A stretch of 64,000 nt of DNA from Silvania confinis (GCF_025564085.1 NZ_JAMGZJ010000077.1:248001-312000); one strand, 5' to 3'; shown: positions 26,152-35,780, numbered from the stretch's first letter. The notes: generated by a model from the sequence alone, not told the origin. A program made the numbers and translations.

Positions 26152-27732
26152 TTATTCTCCACTTTGTCCATCTGGTAACCGTTCTGCGGGAATCGTCGGG
26201 GGTAATTCACGCGTCGGGCGGGGGTATTTCCATAACCAGCGCCCGCTGACCATTCTCCAGTAGAACAGCACGCCGCGTACCGCCCAGTCGAGGAACATCC
26301 CCAGCCAGACGCCAACCACGCCCATTCCGAGCATGATCCCCAGCGTATAACCCGCCACCACGCGACAGCCCCACATCCCCAGCATCGAAACCCACATGGC
26401 AAAACGGGCATCACGTGCCCCTTTCAGCCCGGCAGGTAGCACCCACGAGGCGGCCCAGATCGGCATAAAGGCGGCGTTCAGCCAGACGAGGATCACCACC
26501 ACGTCTTTAACGTCCTGCTCCTGGGTATAGAACGACGCCAGCAGACTCGCGAACGGCGCGGTTCCCCATGCAATGGCGGTCAGGCCAATGGTCGAGAGCC
26601 AGAATACATGACGCAGCTGGCGCTCGGCCTGCCCTATCTGTCCTTTCCCCAGCCGTTTGCCGGTAATAATGGTAGATGCTGAACCGAGGGCGTTACCCGG
26701 CAGGTTGATCAGCGCGGCGATGGAGAAGGCGATAAAGTTGCCAGCGATAACATCGGTACCCATTCCGGCGACAAACATCTGGGTTAGCAGCTTGCCGCTG
26801 TTAAACAGGACCGACTCAATGCTGGCGGGTACGCCGATGCCCATCACTTCCCAAATAATGGCGAAGTTAAGCGGTTTGAAATAGCTCTTTAAGCTGATCC
26901 GCAGCGCCGGATTAAAGCCCACCGCCAGCACCGCAATGATGGCGACGGCACCCACATAGCGAGAGATGGTCAGCCCCAGGCCAGCACCGATAAAGCCAAG
27001 CCCTTCCCAGGAAAAGATGCCATAAATCAGCACGCTGCTGATCATGATATTCAGGATGTTCATCCCGCCGTTAATCAGCAGCGGAATTTTAGTATTCCCT
27101 GCCCCACGCAGCGCCCCGCTGCCAATCAGCGCAATTGCCGCAGCCGGATAGCTGAGAACCGTCATTTCGAGATACGACAGGGCCATCGCTTTGACTTCTG
27201 CGTTGGCCTCTCCGGCGACGATGTTAATGATCTCTTCGCCAAAGTAGTGGATCACCGCCGCCAGCACGATGGAAAACAGAGTCATAATCACCAGCGACTG
27301 CCTGGCCGCCGCCCTTGCGCGCCGTGGATCGCGTTTGCCCAGGCTAAAGGCCACCACCACCGTCGTGCCGAGATCGATAGCAGCGAAAAACGAAATGATC
27401 ACCATGTTGAAGCTGTCGGCCAGTCCCACGCCCGCCATCGCCTCTTTACCGAGCCAGCTCACCAGGAAGGTACTGAGCACCCCCATCATCAGGACGCAGG
27501 TATTTTCCAGAAAGATAGGCACGGCAAGGGGGGTGATTTCACGCCAGAAAAGAACTTTGTAACTCTTACGTTTGGCATACCAGGGCGTGCGTTTCACAGC
27601 CCGGTGTAAAGCGGAGGTGACGTTCAAAATGGACCTTAGCGAGAGAAAGTTGAAACTCCTTTTCAAATAATGAGGGAGAATAGACGATCCTGCAAAGTAT
27701 TTCCCACAAAAATATGTTGGGATTGACGTCAA
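26152..27732 (-). CDS. yeeO: MATE family efflux transporter YeeO
   Basis: A multidrug and toxin extrusion transporter with about 12 membrane segments; E. coli YeeO exports dipeptides and FMN/FAD. The conserved MATE core begins KVLFWREITPLAVPIFLENTCVLMMGVLSTFLVSWLGKEAMAG-like (read in parts) and GSGALRGAGNTKIPLLING is clear. The longest frame starts with TTG at 27732 and gives 526 residues; there is no ATG for about 80 codons, so the true start may be a downstream TTG or GTG. The N-terminal ~50 residues are variable in this family. It is flanked by tRNA-Asn genes on both sides, as in E. coli. Confidence 0.9.
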   Translation of the reverse strand: MTSIPTYFCGKYFAGSSILPHYLKRSFNFLSLRSILNVTSALHRAVKRTPWYAKRKSYKVLFWREITPLAVPIFLENTCVLMMGVLSTFLVSWLGKEAMAGVGLADSFNMVIISFFAAIDLGTTVVVAFSLGKRDPRRARAAARQSLVIMTLFSIVLAAVIHYFGEEIINIVAGEANAEVKAMALSYLEMTVLSYPAAAIALIGSGALRGAGNTKIPLLINGGMNILNIMISSVLIYGIFSWEGLGFIGAGLGLTISRYVGAVAIIAVLAVGFNPALRISLKSYFKPLNFAIIWEVMGIGVPASIESVLFNSGKLLTQMFVAGMGTDVIAGNFIAFSIAALINLPGNALGSASTIITGKRLGKGQIGQAERQLRHVFWLSTIGLTAIAWGTAPFASLLASFYTQEQDVKDVVVILVWLNAAFMPIWAASWVLPAGLKGARDARFAMWVSMLGMWGCRVVAGYTLGIMLGMGVVGVWLGMFLDWAVRGVLFYWRMVSGRWLWKYPRPTRELPPTIPAERLPDGQSGE

Positions 27733-27778
27733 ACTGTCGACAGAATCAGCACTTGATACAGATTAGGTAAGATCAGGT

Positions 27779-27806
27779 TTGACAAAACTTTTTTCGCCGA
27801 TAAGAT
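27779..27806 (+). promoter_or_regulatory. Promoter of the fourth tRNA-Asn
   Basis: TTGACA (27779-27784), 16-base spacer, TAAGAT (27801-27806). Confidence 0.8.
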
Positions 27807-27822
27807 AGCACTCCACACCGAT

Positions 27823-27898
27823 TCCTCTGTAGTTCAGTCGGTAGAACGGCGGACTGTTAATCCGTATGTCACTGGTTCGAGTCCAGTCAGAGGAGCCA
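27823..27898 (+). tRNA. tRNA-Asn(GUU), copy 4
   Basis: A 76-nt tRNA identical in sequence to the other three copies, with anticodon GTT and encoded CCA. Its leader differs from the other copies and its terminator is unrelated to those of copies 1 and 2. Confidence 0.97.
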
Positions 27899-27907
27899 AA
27901 TTTAAGA

Positions 27908-27931
27908 AGCCTGCTCACGAGCAGGCTTTTT
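27908..27931 (+). terminator. Intrinsic terminator of tRNA-Asn copy 4
   Basis: The stem AGCCTGCTC / GAGCAGGCT is followed by TTTTT. Confidence 0.9.
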
Positions 27932-27965
27932 GCTTTTCTGCGTAAGCTAAACGCCGCGAACCAGG

Positions 27966-28003
27966 CAACAAAAAAGGCTCTGTGCCTGAGCAGAGAGCCT
28001 TTT
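27966..28003 (-). terminator. Intrinsic terminator of tmaR
   Basis: The stem AAAAGGCTCT / AGAGCCTTTT (27972-27981 with 27994-28003) has a T run on the minus strand, 17 bases past the tmaR stop. Confidence 0.8.
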
Positions 28004-28019
28004 GTCCAGCCAGCAGCGA

Positions 28020-28355
28020 TTACTCGCTTTTGGCTTCGCCGTTTTTGATTTCGCCAATCACTTTCAGCTTTTTGGAGATGTCGCGACGTTCTTTCGACAG
28101 CTCTGCATTCTTGATGATGTAGTCGTCTACGCGGTCTTCGTAGTCGGTTTTCATGCTGGCAATGATGCCCTGAATCGCTTCTACGCTCATGCCTGGCTTG
28201 ATGTAGTCGCTCAGGTTGTCCAGCAGCAGCACGCGCTTCTGGTTGTCACGGATCTTTTTCTCAACGTCCTGAATTTCACGTTGCAGTTTGTTCTTGCGGC
28301 GGAACAGACGGACAAATTCCAGAACGTCCTGGAACGAAGGCTTAGTAGTTTCCAT
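28020..28355 (-). CDS. tmaR: PTS system regulator TmaR (YeeX, DUF496)
   Basis: A 111-residue coiled-coil protein, nearly identical to E. coli YeeX ([21 protein letters not shown]). In E. coli TmaR forms polar clusters and holds enzyme I of the phosphotransferase system there, controlling sugar uptake. Long charged helices rich in Lys and Glu fill residues 15-105. The only differences from E. coli are near the C-terminus, where two residues are added. It is a single-gene unit with its own terminator. Confidence 0.95.
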   Translation of the reverse strand: METTKPSFQDVLEFVRLFRRKNKLQREIQDVEKKIRDNQKRVLLLDNLSDYIKPGMSVEAIQGIIASMKTDYEDRVDDYIIKNAELSKERRDISKKLKVIGEIKNGEAKSE

Positions 28356-28522
28356 TTTTACACCCCTGATAATGTGAGATTCGGATTCGTTTAAACAACC
28401 GCGATGGCGTTAACCTTACTGACAGCGATTGCTGATGACAATAATTTTTCCTTTGTCCCTATCATAACCTCAATTTCTGCTGAATCGAAGCAGCAGGCAT
28501 CATAACTGCGCATGTCCGCTTT

Positions 28523-29581
28523 TTATTTGCGCAATGCCCGGCAGATAAGATGCGACAGCAGCTCAAGCTGGCGAGCCAGCTCCATGCTCAACCATACATA
28601 GCCGTGAATGGGCGTTTCCGCCACGTTTTCACCGCGCTGATCGTTAATCAACTGACGCAGCTCGGCAACGATTTCGTTCAGCCGCTCGGTATTGGCCAGA
28701 ATCGGCTGTGGATTGCCTTCGTACAGCGCATGCGCGATGGTGAGCAGCGTTTGCTGTGTCATCTGCTGCGTCTCTTTCAGCGTCCGGGCGTTCAGCATCA
28801 CAAAATGGCTGGCTCGGGAGGCCCAATGGGCATTAATTTGCAGTTCCAGAATGCAGACCAGGTTACGGCTGACGGTCTGGATCGCTTCGAAGATGGACTT
28901 CTGAATATGGGTCTCTTTGCTGGCCGGGGTGATCAGGCTGCGCATTTTGACCACGTCGTTGAGGATGGATTGCAGGTGCTTCTCAAGCCGCGGGCGCTCG
29001 ACCAGATTCGGGGAAAAACCGGCCTGATAAACCCGGTTAAAGGCGGTGACGTAGTTCGCCATCTGAATCCGCCAGTGCAAAAACGCCCGCTGCGGCCAGA
29101 TACCGGTAAACAGCATCGCCAGCAGGGAACCCAGAATGACGTCGCCGCTGCGCCACAGGGCGGTATGCATATCCCCTGTCGGTGCACCGATCACTACCGC
29201 AAGAGTAATGCCAATCAGCAGCGCCTGATAGGGCCGTTTGCCCAGCGCCAGCCAGCCGCACAGGAACATGGCAACCGCGCACCACAGCAACATCAGCGGC
29301 AGAGAGAACAGCTCCAGCTTCAGGGCTATCAGCCCCAGTACCGAGCCAAAAATCGTGCCGCCAATACGCTCAAACGCGCGCGGGACGACATTACCCCAAA
29401 AGGAGATCGGCCCCATGATCACCACCAGCGTGATCAGCGGCCACGTTCCTTCCGGCACGTGCAGCAAACGCACCAGCAAAAAGGTGAGGATAAAGGCCAG
29501 CGCAATACGGCATCCATGAACCGTGCGGTAATGGCGATACAGGCGAATTTCAAAAGGGGTTAATGATTTGTCGGGGCGCAC
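28523..29581 (-). CDS. yeeA: FUSC family inner membrane protein YeeA
   Basis: A 352-residue protein of the FUSC/aromatic-acid-exporter-like family. About six membrane segments lie within residues 25-165 (for example GCRIALAFILTFLLVRLL and WPLITLVVIMGP), followed by a long cytoplasmic helical tail. The substrate is unknown. The frame starts with GTG at 29581. It lies between tmaR and sbmC as in E. coli. The near-complete antisense frame over it has no similarity I recognise and is not coding. Confidence 0.92.
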   Translation of the reverse strand: MRPDKSLTPFEIRLYRHYRTVHGCRIALAFILTFLLVRLLHVPEGTWPLITLVVIMGPISFWGNVVPRAFERIGGTIFGSVLGLIALKLELFSLPLMLLWCAVAMFLCGWLALGKRPYQALLIGITLAVVIGAPTGDMHTALWRSGDVILGSLLAMLFTGIWPQRAFLHWRIQMANYVTAFNRVYQAGFSPNLVERPRLEKHLQSILNDVVKMRSLITPASKETHIQKSIFEAIQTVSRNLVCILELQINAHWASRASHFVMLNARTLKETQQMTQQTLLTIAHALYEGNPQPILANTERLNEIVAELRQLINDQRGENVAETPIHGYVWLSMELARQLELLSHLICRALRK

Positions 29582-29685
29582 TCACGCTCTCCAGCATTAC
29601 GGCAAACCCTGATTATACTGTGTTTTCTGCCGAAGGCGCGGCCCCCGGCAGAAAAGCCCGACAAAGTGTGGGTATTGGCAACCGC

Positions 29686-30159
29686 TTAGCTCATCTTGCT
29701 TTGGACAGGAATATACATCTCGATATCCCAGTAGCCGTCGGCATTGCCGTCATTCAGGTAACGTTCGAAGCAGGGTTTCGCTGCAATCTGGTATTTGCCG
29801 TCTTCAAGCAGGCTGTCGAAGAAATGATTCCAGGGGGTGGCGAAGTCATGATTTTCGACCCGGGCAGTCGCTGCGGCGTAGTCGCCTTCTGCCACTTCGG
29901 TGAGGATCACCCCTTCACTGTTGGCGGGGATCGTAAAATCGTCCGGCACGGTGATGACCGTGTCACAGCGTAGCTTTTCAGCCGGTACTTCATCAGGGTT
30001 GTCGTAATAGACCGCGATCCACTCCAGCGGCTGGATCTGCTGACCCTTCACCCACATCATCAGTTGCTCAAAACCCTGTTGAACGGTCTGCTCCCAGGGG
30101 CCAACCAGGTGAAAACCGGCGATTTTGCGTTTGTTCTGGTGCGTGATGCTGTAGTCCAT
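29686..30159 (-). CDS. sbmC: DNA gyrase inhibitor SbmC (GyrI)
   Basis: A 157-residue GyrI-like protein (AraC effector-binding fold) that binds gyrase, protects cells from microcin B17, and dampens quinolone and CcdB damage. The sequence [22 protein letters not shown] and the C-terminal WDIEMYIPV are family hallmarks. GGAGG stands four bases before the ATG. In E. coli it is SOS-induced, and a LexA-like box lies in the promoter here. It is downstream of dacD with a 121-base gap. Confidence 0.95.
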   Translation of the reverse strand: MDYSITHQNKRKIAGFHLVGPWEQTVQQGFEQLMMWVKGQQIQPLEWIAVYYDNPDEVPAEKLRCDTVITVPDDFTIPANSEGVILTEVAEGDYAAATARVENHDFATPWNHFFDSLLEDGKYQIAAKPCFERYLNDGNADGYWDIEMYIPVQSKMS

Positions 30160-30177
30160 GCTGCCTCCGTTTGATTA

Positions 30178-30193
30178 CTGTATATGCATACAC
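30178..30193 (-). promoter_or_regulatory. LexA box of sbmC
   Basis: CTGTATATGCATACAC fits the SOS box CTGT-N8-ACAG except for the last base. It lies 19 bases upstream of the ATG, overlapping a probable -10 region (TATAGT). Confidence 0.75.
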
Positions 30194-30280
30194 TATAAAG
30201 CAGAGAAAACCTGTTTAACAATTACGCTGTGTTTATTATGTGAGCAGACTCGCAGCGTCGCCAGCCTGCTCACTGCCGGA

Positions 30281-31447
30281 TCAGGCTTTGTGATGCAGAT
30301 AGTCGCTCAGACGGGAGAACATTCCCCCTTTGCCAACGCTTTCGAGCGTCACCAGCGGCCAGTGAGCCACCACTTTATCGCGATCGTAAAGCTCAATCTC
30401 CCCAACCCGCTGGTGCGCCGCGATGGGCGCTTCGAGCTCTTTTTTATCCAGTACGTATTTGGCTTTGATATTCGGCACTTCTGACTTAGGCAGCGCCAGC
30501 CAGAAGTCCTGGTCGGTACCCAGCGAGATCTTCTCTTTGTCGCCGTACCAGATGCGCTCACTGCCCACCTGCTTGCCGTTATTCAGGATCTGCACGGTAT
30601 CGAAATTCTGCTGCCCCCAGTGCAGTAGCTTGCGCGCCTGATCCTCACGGCCTTTCGGGCTCTCCGCCCCCATAATTACGGCAATCAGGCGGCGCTGGCC
30701 GTCCACAGCTGAGGCAATCAGGTTGAAACCGGCCCCGGAAGTATGCCCGGTTTTCAGACCGTCGACGCTGAGTGATTTGTCCCACAGCAGGCCGTTGCGG
30801 TTCTGCTGGGTAATCCCGTTCCAGGTCAGGCTTTTCTCGCTGTACATATGATAGAAGTCAGGCTCACCGTGAATAATCGCGCGGGAGAGCACCGCCAGGT
30901 CGAAGGCAGAACTGTGCTGGCCCGGGGCATCCAGACCGTGAACCGTTTCAAAATGGGTATCGCGTAAATTCAGCTTTTGCACGTAGTCGTTCATCATCTT
31001 AACGAACTGCGGCTGCCCGCCCGCCACATAGTCTGCCAGCGCCACGCAAGCGTCGTTGCCGGAGTCGACAATCAGGCCACGGCTGAGATCATGCACCGAT
31101 ACCCGCTCGCCGGCTTTCAAAAACATCAGCGAGGAACCGTCAAACACCGGATTGCCCTTCGCCCAGGCATCCTGACCGACGGTGACCATATCGTCCGGGG
31201 TGATGCGATGGCTGTCGATCGCGCGATCGACAACATAGCCCGTCATCAGCTTGGTCAGGCTGGCCGGATTACGCTGCTGATGTTCATTGTCCGCCGTTAA
31301 AATCTGCCCCGTCGTGTAATCCATTAGCACCCACGACCCCGCCTGGATAGCAGGCGGCTGCGGCGCATAGTTAATGGGATCGGCAGCCAGCGCGGATGAG
31401 ATGCTCAAAGTGAGTAAAGAAACAGCAATAAACAGACGGCGTTTCAA
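30281..31447 (-). CDS. dacD: D-alanyl-D-alanine carboxypeptidase DacD (PBP6b)
   Basis: A periplasmic class C low-molecular-weight penicillin-binding protein that trims the terminal D-Ala of peptidoglycan pentapeptides. 388 residues, equal to E. coli. Signal peptide to about residue 21; catalytic motifs SLTK at 63-66, SGN at 129-131 and KTG at 232-234; a C-terminal beta domain; and an amphipathic membrane anchor at the end (GKGGMFSRLSDYLHHK). The start is TTG at 31447. It is divergent from sbcB. Confidence 0.96.
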   Translation of the reverse strand: MKRRLFIAVSLLTLSISSALAADPINYAPQPPAIQAGSWVLMDYTTGQILTADNEHQQRNPASLTKLMTGYVVDRAIDSHRITPDDMVTVGQDAWAKGNPVFDGSSLMFLKAGERVSVHDLSRGLIVDSGNDACVALADYVAGGQPQFVKMMNDYVQKLNLRDTHFETVHGLDAPGQHSSAFDLAVLSRAIIHGEPDFYHMYSEKSLTWNGITQQNRNGLLWDKSLSVDGLKTGHTSGAGFNLIASAVDGQRRLIAVIMGAESPKGREDQARKLLHWGQQNFDTVQILNNGKQVGSERIWYGDKEKISLGTDQDFWLALPKSEVPNIKAKYVLDKKELEAPIAAHQRVGEIELYDRDKVVAHWPLVTLESVGKGGMFSRLSDYLHHKA

Positions 31448-31645
31448 CGGTGTATCCTCAGGTCATTTAAAATCGTTGCCCTTTTTACGGAACTTCTGTT
31501 GTCGATACCTGGAATAATTGCAAAAAAATGTGACAGCACTCAGGTTTTTCCCGGAAATAAGGTCGCAAATTTCACGGTTGAAGGCGCTTTTTCTTCGGCG
31601 TGCCTGGCCGGATGGTTTACCATAGCGCCGTCACTCATAAACAGG

Positions 31646-33082
31646 ATGGTATTACTGGTGTCTGACTCCGCCGCGCTGCCCACATTTTTATTCCACGACT
31701 ACGAAACCTTTGGCACCAGCCCCTCGTTGGATCGCCCTTCTCAGTTTGCCGCGATCCGCACCGATGCCGATTTCAACATCATCGGCGAGCCCGAGGTGTT
31801 CTACTGCAAACCTGCTGATGACTATTTACCGCAGCCCGGAGCGGTGATGGTTACCGGCATCACGCCGCAGGAAGCCCGCGAGAAAGGCGTTAACGAAGCC
31901 GAGTTTGCCCGCCGCATCCACGACCTGTTTACGGTCCCGAATACCTGCGTGGTGGGCTACAACAACGTGCGATTCGATGACGAGGTGACTCGCCACATTT
32001 TTTACCGTAACTTCTACGATCCTTACGCCTGGAGCTGGCAAAATCGCAATTCCCGCTGGGATCTGCTGGATGTCATGCGCGCCTGCTATGCGCTGCGCCC
32101 CGAGGGAATTAACTGGCCAGAAAATGACGAAGGGCTGACCAGCTTCCGTCTCGAGCACCTGACCCGTGCCAACGGTATTGAACATAGCAATGCTCATGAC
32201 GCGATGGCAGATGTCTACGCGACTATCGCGATGGCGAAGTTGGTAAAGACCCATCAGCCCAAACTGTTTGAATACCTGCTCAGCCATCGCAGCAAGCAAA
32301 AATTAACCACCCTGATTGACGTGCCGCAGATGAAACCGCTGGTGCATATCTCCGGCATGTTCGGTGCCTGGCGCGGTAATACCAGCTGGGTTGCCCCGCT
32401 GGCCTGGCACCCGGAAAACCGCAATGCGGTGATTATGGTGGATCTGGCGGGCGATATGTCTCCCCTGCTGACGCTTGACAGCGACACGCTGCGTGAACGG
32501 CTCTATACCCCGAAAGAGGCGCTTGGTGATAATGCTGCCGTCCCGGTGAAGCTGGTGCACATTAATAAGTGCCCGGTGTTGGCGCCCGCCAGCACCCTGC
32601 GCCCGGAAGACGCTGAACGGTTAGGTATCGACAGACTACGCTGTCTGGACAACCTGAAGCTGCTGCGCGACAACCCGCAGGTCCGTGAGAAACTGGTGGC
32701 GATCTTTGCCGAAGCGGAGCCGTTTACGCCGTCGGAAAACGTCGATGCCCAGCTCTACAACGGCTTTTTCAGCGATGCCGACCGTGCGGCCATGAATATC
32801 GTTTTACGCACCGAGCCGCGCAACCTGCCCGCGCTGGATATCACTTTTGTAGATAAGCGTATTGAGAAGCTGCTCTTTAACTACCGCGCGCGCAATTTCC
32901 CCGGCACGCTGGATGAAGTGGAGCAAGAGCGCTGGCTGCAGCATCGCCGCAACGTATTTACTCCGGAGATCCTGCAGGCCTACGCGCAGGAGCTTTCGAT
33001 GCTGTATAGCCAGTATGAAGGGAACAGTGAGAAGCAGGCGCTGTTAAAAGCGCTGTATCAGTATGTGCAGGAAATTGTCTGA
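31646..33082 (+). CDS. sbcB: Exodeoxyribonuclease I
   Basis: ExoI degrades single-stranded DNA 3' to 5' and acts in recombination and mismatch repair. The DEDDh exonuclease domain begins FLFHDYETFGTSP (first acidic pair), continues with the second motif in YNNVRFDDEVT, and ends with the third motif SNAHDAMADVYAT. SH3-like and helical C-terminal domains follow, to FVDKRIEKLLFNYRARNFPGT. The ATG at 31646 gives 478 residues (E. coli 475); a GTG at 31658 is also possible. The frame is open to 31499 but without similarity. Confidence 0.95.
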   Translation: MVLLVSDSAALPTFLFHDYETFGTSPSLDRPSQFAAIRTDADFNIIGEPEVFYCKPADDYLPQPGAVMVTGITPQEAREKGVNEAEFARRIHDLFTVPNTCVVGYNNVRFDDEVTRHIFYRNFYDPYAWSWQNRNSRWDLLDVMRACYALRPEGINWPENDEGLTSFRLEHLTRANGIEHSNAHDAMADVYATIAMAKLVKTHQPKLFEYLLSHRSKQKLTTLIDVPQMKPLVHISGMFGAWRGNTSWVAPLAWHPENRNAVIMVDLAGDMSPLLTLDSDTLRERLYTPKEALGDNAAVPVKLVHINKCPVLAPASTLRPEDAERLGIDRLRCLDNLKLLRDNPQVREKLVAIFAEAEPFTPSENVDAQLYNGFFSDADRAAMNIVLRTEPRNLPALDITFVDKRIEKLLFNYRARNFPGTLDEVEQERWLQHRRNVFTPEILQAYAQELSMLYSQYEGNSEKQALLKALYQYVQEIV

Positions 33083-33096
33083 CGGGATGCAGACAT

Positions 33097-33130
33097 AAAA
33101 AAACCGGAGATTAATCTCCGGTTTTTTTTT
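33097..33130. terminator. Bidirectional terminator between sbcB and plaP
   Basis: AACCGGAGA / TCTCCGGTT has an A run on the left and a T run on the right, so it works for both convergent genes. Confidence 0.95.
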
Positions 33131-33180
33131 GCCCGCCGGCGCTACGCGTGCGCGGGCCGACGGGGAATGAGGTCAATCAA

Positions 33181-34539
33181 TTACGCGATATCTTCGTGCT
33201 GAGGAACCGGGTTGCGGAAGCTTTTGGTCACGCAGGCCAGGTAAATCAGGCCGATACCACCCCAGATCAGACCCAGAATCATCGAGCTCTCTTCCAGGTT
33301 GATCCACAGCGCACCGACAGTCAGCGCACCACACACTGGCATTAGCAGGTAGTTGAAGTGGTCTTTCAGGGTTTTGTTGCGCTTCTCACGGATCCAGAAC
33401 TGGGAGATCACCGAGAGGTTAACAAAGGTAAACGCCACCAGCGCACCAAAGTTAATCAGGGCGGTCGCCGTCACCAGGTCGAATTTAATCGCCATCAGGG
33501 CAATCACGCCAACCAGCAGTACGTTCCATGCCGGGGTACGCCATTTCGGGTGAATGTAACCGAAGAAGCGGCTCGGGAAGACGCCATCGCGACCCATTAC
33601 GTACATCAGACGAGAAACGCCTGCGTGCGCGGCCATGCCGGAGGCCAGAACGGTGACGCTGGAGAAGACCAGTACGCCCCACTGGAAGGTTTGACCGGCA
33701 ACGTACAGCATGATTTCTGGCTGCGACGCATCCGGCTCTTTAAAGCGAGAGATATCCGGGAAGTACAGCTGCAGGAAGTAAGAGGCACCGATAAAGATTA
33801 CGCCGCCAATCAGTGCAGTCAGGAAGATCGCTTTCGGGATCACGCGCTCAGCGTCTTTAGTCTCTTCCGACAGAGAAGAGATGCCGTCGAAGCCCAGGAA
33901 CGAGAAGCACAGGATGGTTGCACCGGTAATCATCGGCACCACGTTAGCATTCTCAGACCAGAACGGACGGGAGCTCATCAGCGTGCCTGCCCCTTCACCG
34001 TGGGCAACACCGTAGATGATAAGACCGACAATAACCGACACAATACCCATCTGCAGTACCACAATCAGGGTGTTGAAGTTAGCCACGGTCTTGATGCTGC
34101 GCAGATTCGAGATGGTCATAAAGGCCACCAGCGCGACAACGAAAATCCACGAAGGTACGGATGGCACCAGCGCTTCGAAATAAATTTTCGCCAGCAGAAT
34201 GTTGATCATCGGCATGAACAGGTAGTCCAGCAGCGATGACCAGCCCACCATAAAGCCGACAGCCGGGCTGATGGATTTCTGAGCGTAGGTATACGCAGAG
34301 CCTGCAGAAGGGAAACGACGAACCAGTTTACCGTAGCTCAACGCAGTAAAGAGAATAGCGACCAGCGCAAAGGCGTAAGCCGTTGCAACGTGACCGTCAG
34401 TGAGGCCTGAAACGATACCAAACGTATCGAACAGCGTCATCGGTTGCATATAGGCAAGGCCCATCATTACAACCGGAATCAACGTAAGCGTTTTACGTAA
34501 TTCCACGCGAGAGGTTTTTGGAGTAGCGTTATGCGACAT
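33181..34539 (-). CDS. plaP: Low-affinity putrescine importer PlaP
   Basis: An APC-family permease of 452 residues with 12 membrane segments, matching E. coli PlaP (YeeF) in length and sequence ([38 protein letters not shown]). It takes up putrescine by proton symport and in E. coli supports surface motility. Its start codon lies inside the 3' end of the tiny gene yoeI. The E. coli genes yeeD and yeeE that separate sbcB from plaP are absent here. Confidence 0.95.
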   Translation of the reverse strand: MSHNATPKTSRVELRKTLTLIPVVMMGLAYMQPMTLFDTFGIVSGLTDGHVATAYAFALVAILFTALSYGKLVRRFPSAGSAYTYAQKSISPAVGFMVGWSSLLDYLFMPMINILLAKIYFEALVPSVPSWIFVVALVAFMTISNLRSIKTVANFNTLIVVLQMGIVSVIVGLIIYGVAHGEGAGTLMSSRPFWSENANVVPMITGATILCFSFLGFDGISSLSEETKDAERVIPKAIFLTALIGGVIFIGASYFLQLYFPDISRFKEPDASQPEIMLYVAGQTFQWGVLVFSSVTVLASGMAAHAGVSRLMYVMGRDGVFPSRFFGYIHPKWRTPAWNVLLVGVIALMAIKFDLVTATALINFGALVAFTFVNLSVISQFWIREKRNKTLKDHFNYLLMPVCGALTVGALWINLEESSMILGLIWGGIGLIYLACVTKSFRNPVPQHEDIA

Positions 34540-34591
34540 GGTGATTCTCCATTACGGTAAATACCGCCGCGTAAGCAAAAGATTGCCCCAT
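34529..34591 (-). CDS. yoeI: Small membrane protein YoeI
   Basis: A 20-codon gene (ATG 34591, TAA 34529-34531) encoding [13 protein letters not shown] and ending ENHHVA. This is a clear match to the 20-residue E. coli YoeI, with a short hydrophobic middle. GAGGAA lies eight bases upstream of the ATG. The last 11 bases overlap the plaP start, so translation of the two is probably coupled, and a role connected with PlaP is likely (inference). Confidence 0.85.
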   Translation of the reverse strand: MGQSFAYAAVFTVMENHHVA

Positions 34592-34684
34592 TTTCTGTAT
34601 TCCTCAGCGACAACAACTGTCGGATTTTAGTAAGTATCTATCCGGTACGAAGCCCGGCCTCTTGATTTAAATGATTTTCGTACA

Positions 34685-34726
34685 TGCAAAAAAAAATAAT
34701 CGACGCCTTTTATATCGTCGATTATT
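34685..34726 (-). terminator. Intrinsic terminator of yeeY
   Basis: An 11-bp stem AATAATCGACG / CGTCGATTATT (34695-34705 with 34716-34726) is followed on the minus strand by nine T. Confidence 0.85.
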
Positions 34727-34811
34727 CCAATGCTTTTGCAGCGGCGGCATTTTCCTTAATTTGGTGCAAAAAGGCAAGCCTTCGGCACGCCCATCAGGTG
34801 TAAATTTTTTA

Positions 34812-35741
34812 CTAATCGCCTGTTTTATCGGCCTCATGCTGCGCGTACACCGCAGCAATAGCACTATTTGCTAAAATCTCTTGTCGCCACCATGCGCTTG
34901 CAAGCCCGGCAGTCTGTTCATTCCAGCCTATCCATACTGAATCATAACTGGATTGTGCCATCACTTCCTTCTCGATAAGCGCCCCGCTTTCGATAAACCG
35001 TTGCGCTAAATATCGCGGCAAAAATCCGCATCCTAAGCCGCTAATTTGCAGCTCGAGCTTGGTTTTGAAATCGAAAACGGTGATCGCTTCCTGATCGTCC
35101 AGCAGTTGCGAAGAGGCGATACAACCGGGTAATGCGCTGTCACCCACCACAATGGCGCGATGATTTTTGATCGTCCGCCGGTTCACAGGCTCCGGCTCCT
35201 GGGCCAAAGGATGATGCGGTGCGATAACGAAGACCTGTTCCAGTTTCCCCAGTGGGGCAAAACCAAAATCGCTTAACTGGGGCGGCTCATGCAGCGCACC
35301 GACCACAATATCTGCCCGCCCCTGTACCAGCGCCTCCCATGAACCTGCCAGTACCCCGTTGATAAACTTCAGACGGGTCACGCTGTGGCGCTCATAAAAC
35401 GCCTCAATCAGCGGCGCAAGCAGGGAAAAGGGAAACGTATCGTCCACGCCAATCACCAGTTCGTTTTCCCAGCCCTGATGCAGCTTGACGGCCTGCTTTT
35501 CCAGCTCCCTGACGGAATGCAGCACTTCCCGTCCTTTTTCCAGCAGCATTTGCCCGGTGCGGGTAAATCGCGCCCGGTGGCCGGTACGGTCGAGGATTTG
35601 GATATTGAGATCGCTTTCAAGCTTGTGGACGGTGTAGCTGAGGGCGGAGGGCGTCTTGAAGAGCTTTGCCGACGCAGCAGCAAAGCTCCCCTCTTTTTCG
35701 AGCGCATCAAGGATTATCAGGACATCCAGCAGCGGTTTCAT
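34812..35741 (-). CDS. yeeY: LysR-type regulator YeeY
   Basis: A 309-residue LysR regulator, the same length as E. coli YeeY. The winged helix-turn-helix (residues 1-60) reads MKPLLDVLIILDALEKEGSFAAASAKL, and the effector domain contains NELVIGVDDTFPFSLLAPLIEAF. Targets and ligand are unknown. I choose the ATG at 35741; a GTG two codons upstream is in frame but would overlap the G-rich ribosome site. It stands between plaP and yeeZ on the same strand, with a terminator behind it. Confidence 0.93.
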   Translation of the reverse strand: MKPLLDVLIILDALEKEGSFAAASAKLFKTPSALSYTVHKLESDLNIQILDRTGHRARFTRTGQMLLEKGREVLHSVRELEKQAVKLHQGWENELVIGVDDTFPFSLLAPLIEAFYERHSVTRLKFINGVLAGSWEALVQGRADIVVGALHEPPQLSDFGFAPLGKLEQVFVIAPHHPLAQEPEPVNRRTIKNHRAIVVGDSALPGCIASSQLLDDQEAITVFDFKTKLELQISGLGCGFLPRYLAQRFIESGALIEKEVMAQSSYDSVWIGWNEQTAGLASAWWRQEILANSAIAAVYAQHEADKTGD

Positions 35742-35780
35742 GCTCACCCCCTTGTGGTGCGCGACGCTCCGCCAGCGGCA

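Noticed and set aside
28550..29563. 337-codon plus-strand frame inside yeeA
   Set aside because: Antisense shadow; composition is full of Gln, His and Arg and looks nothing like a real protein.
29626..29660. Inverted repeat TTTCTGCCG / CGGCAGAAA after sbmC as a terminator
   Set aside because: No T run on either strand; left as an ordinary intergenic repeat.
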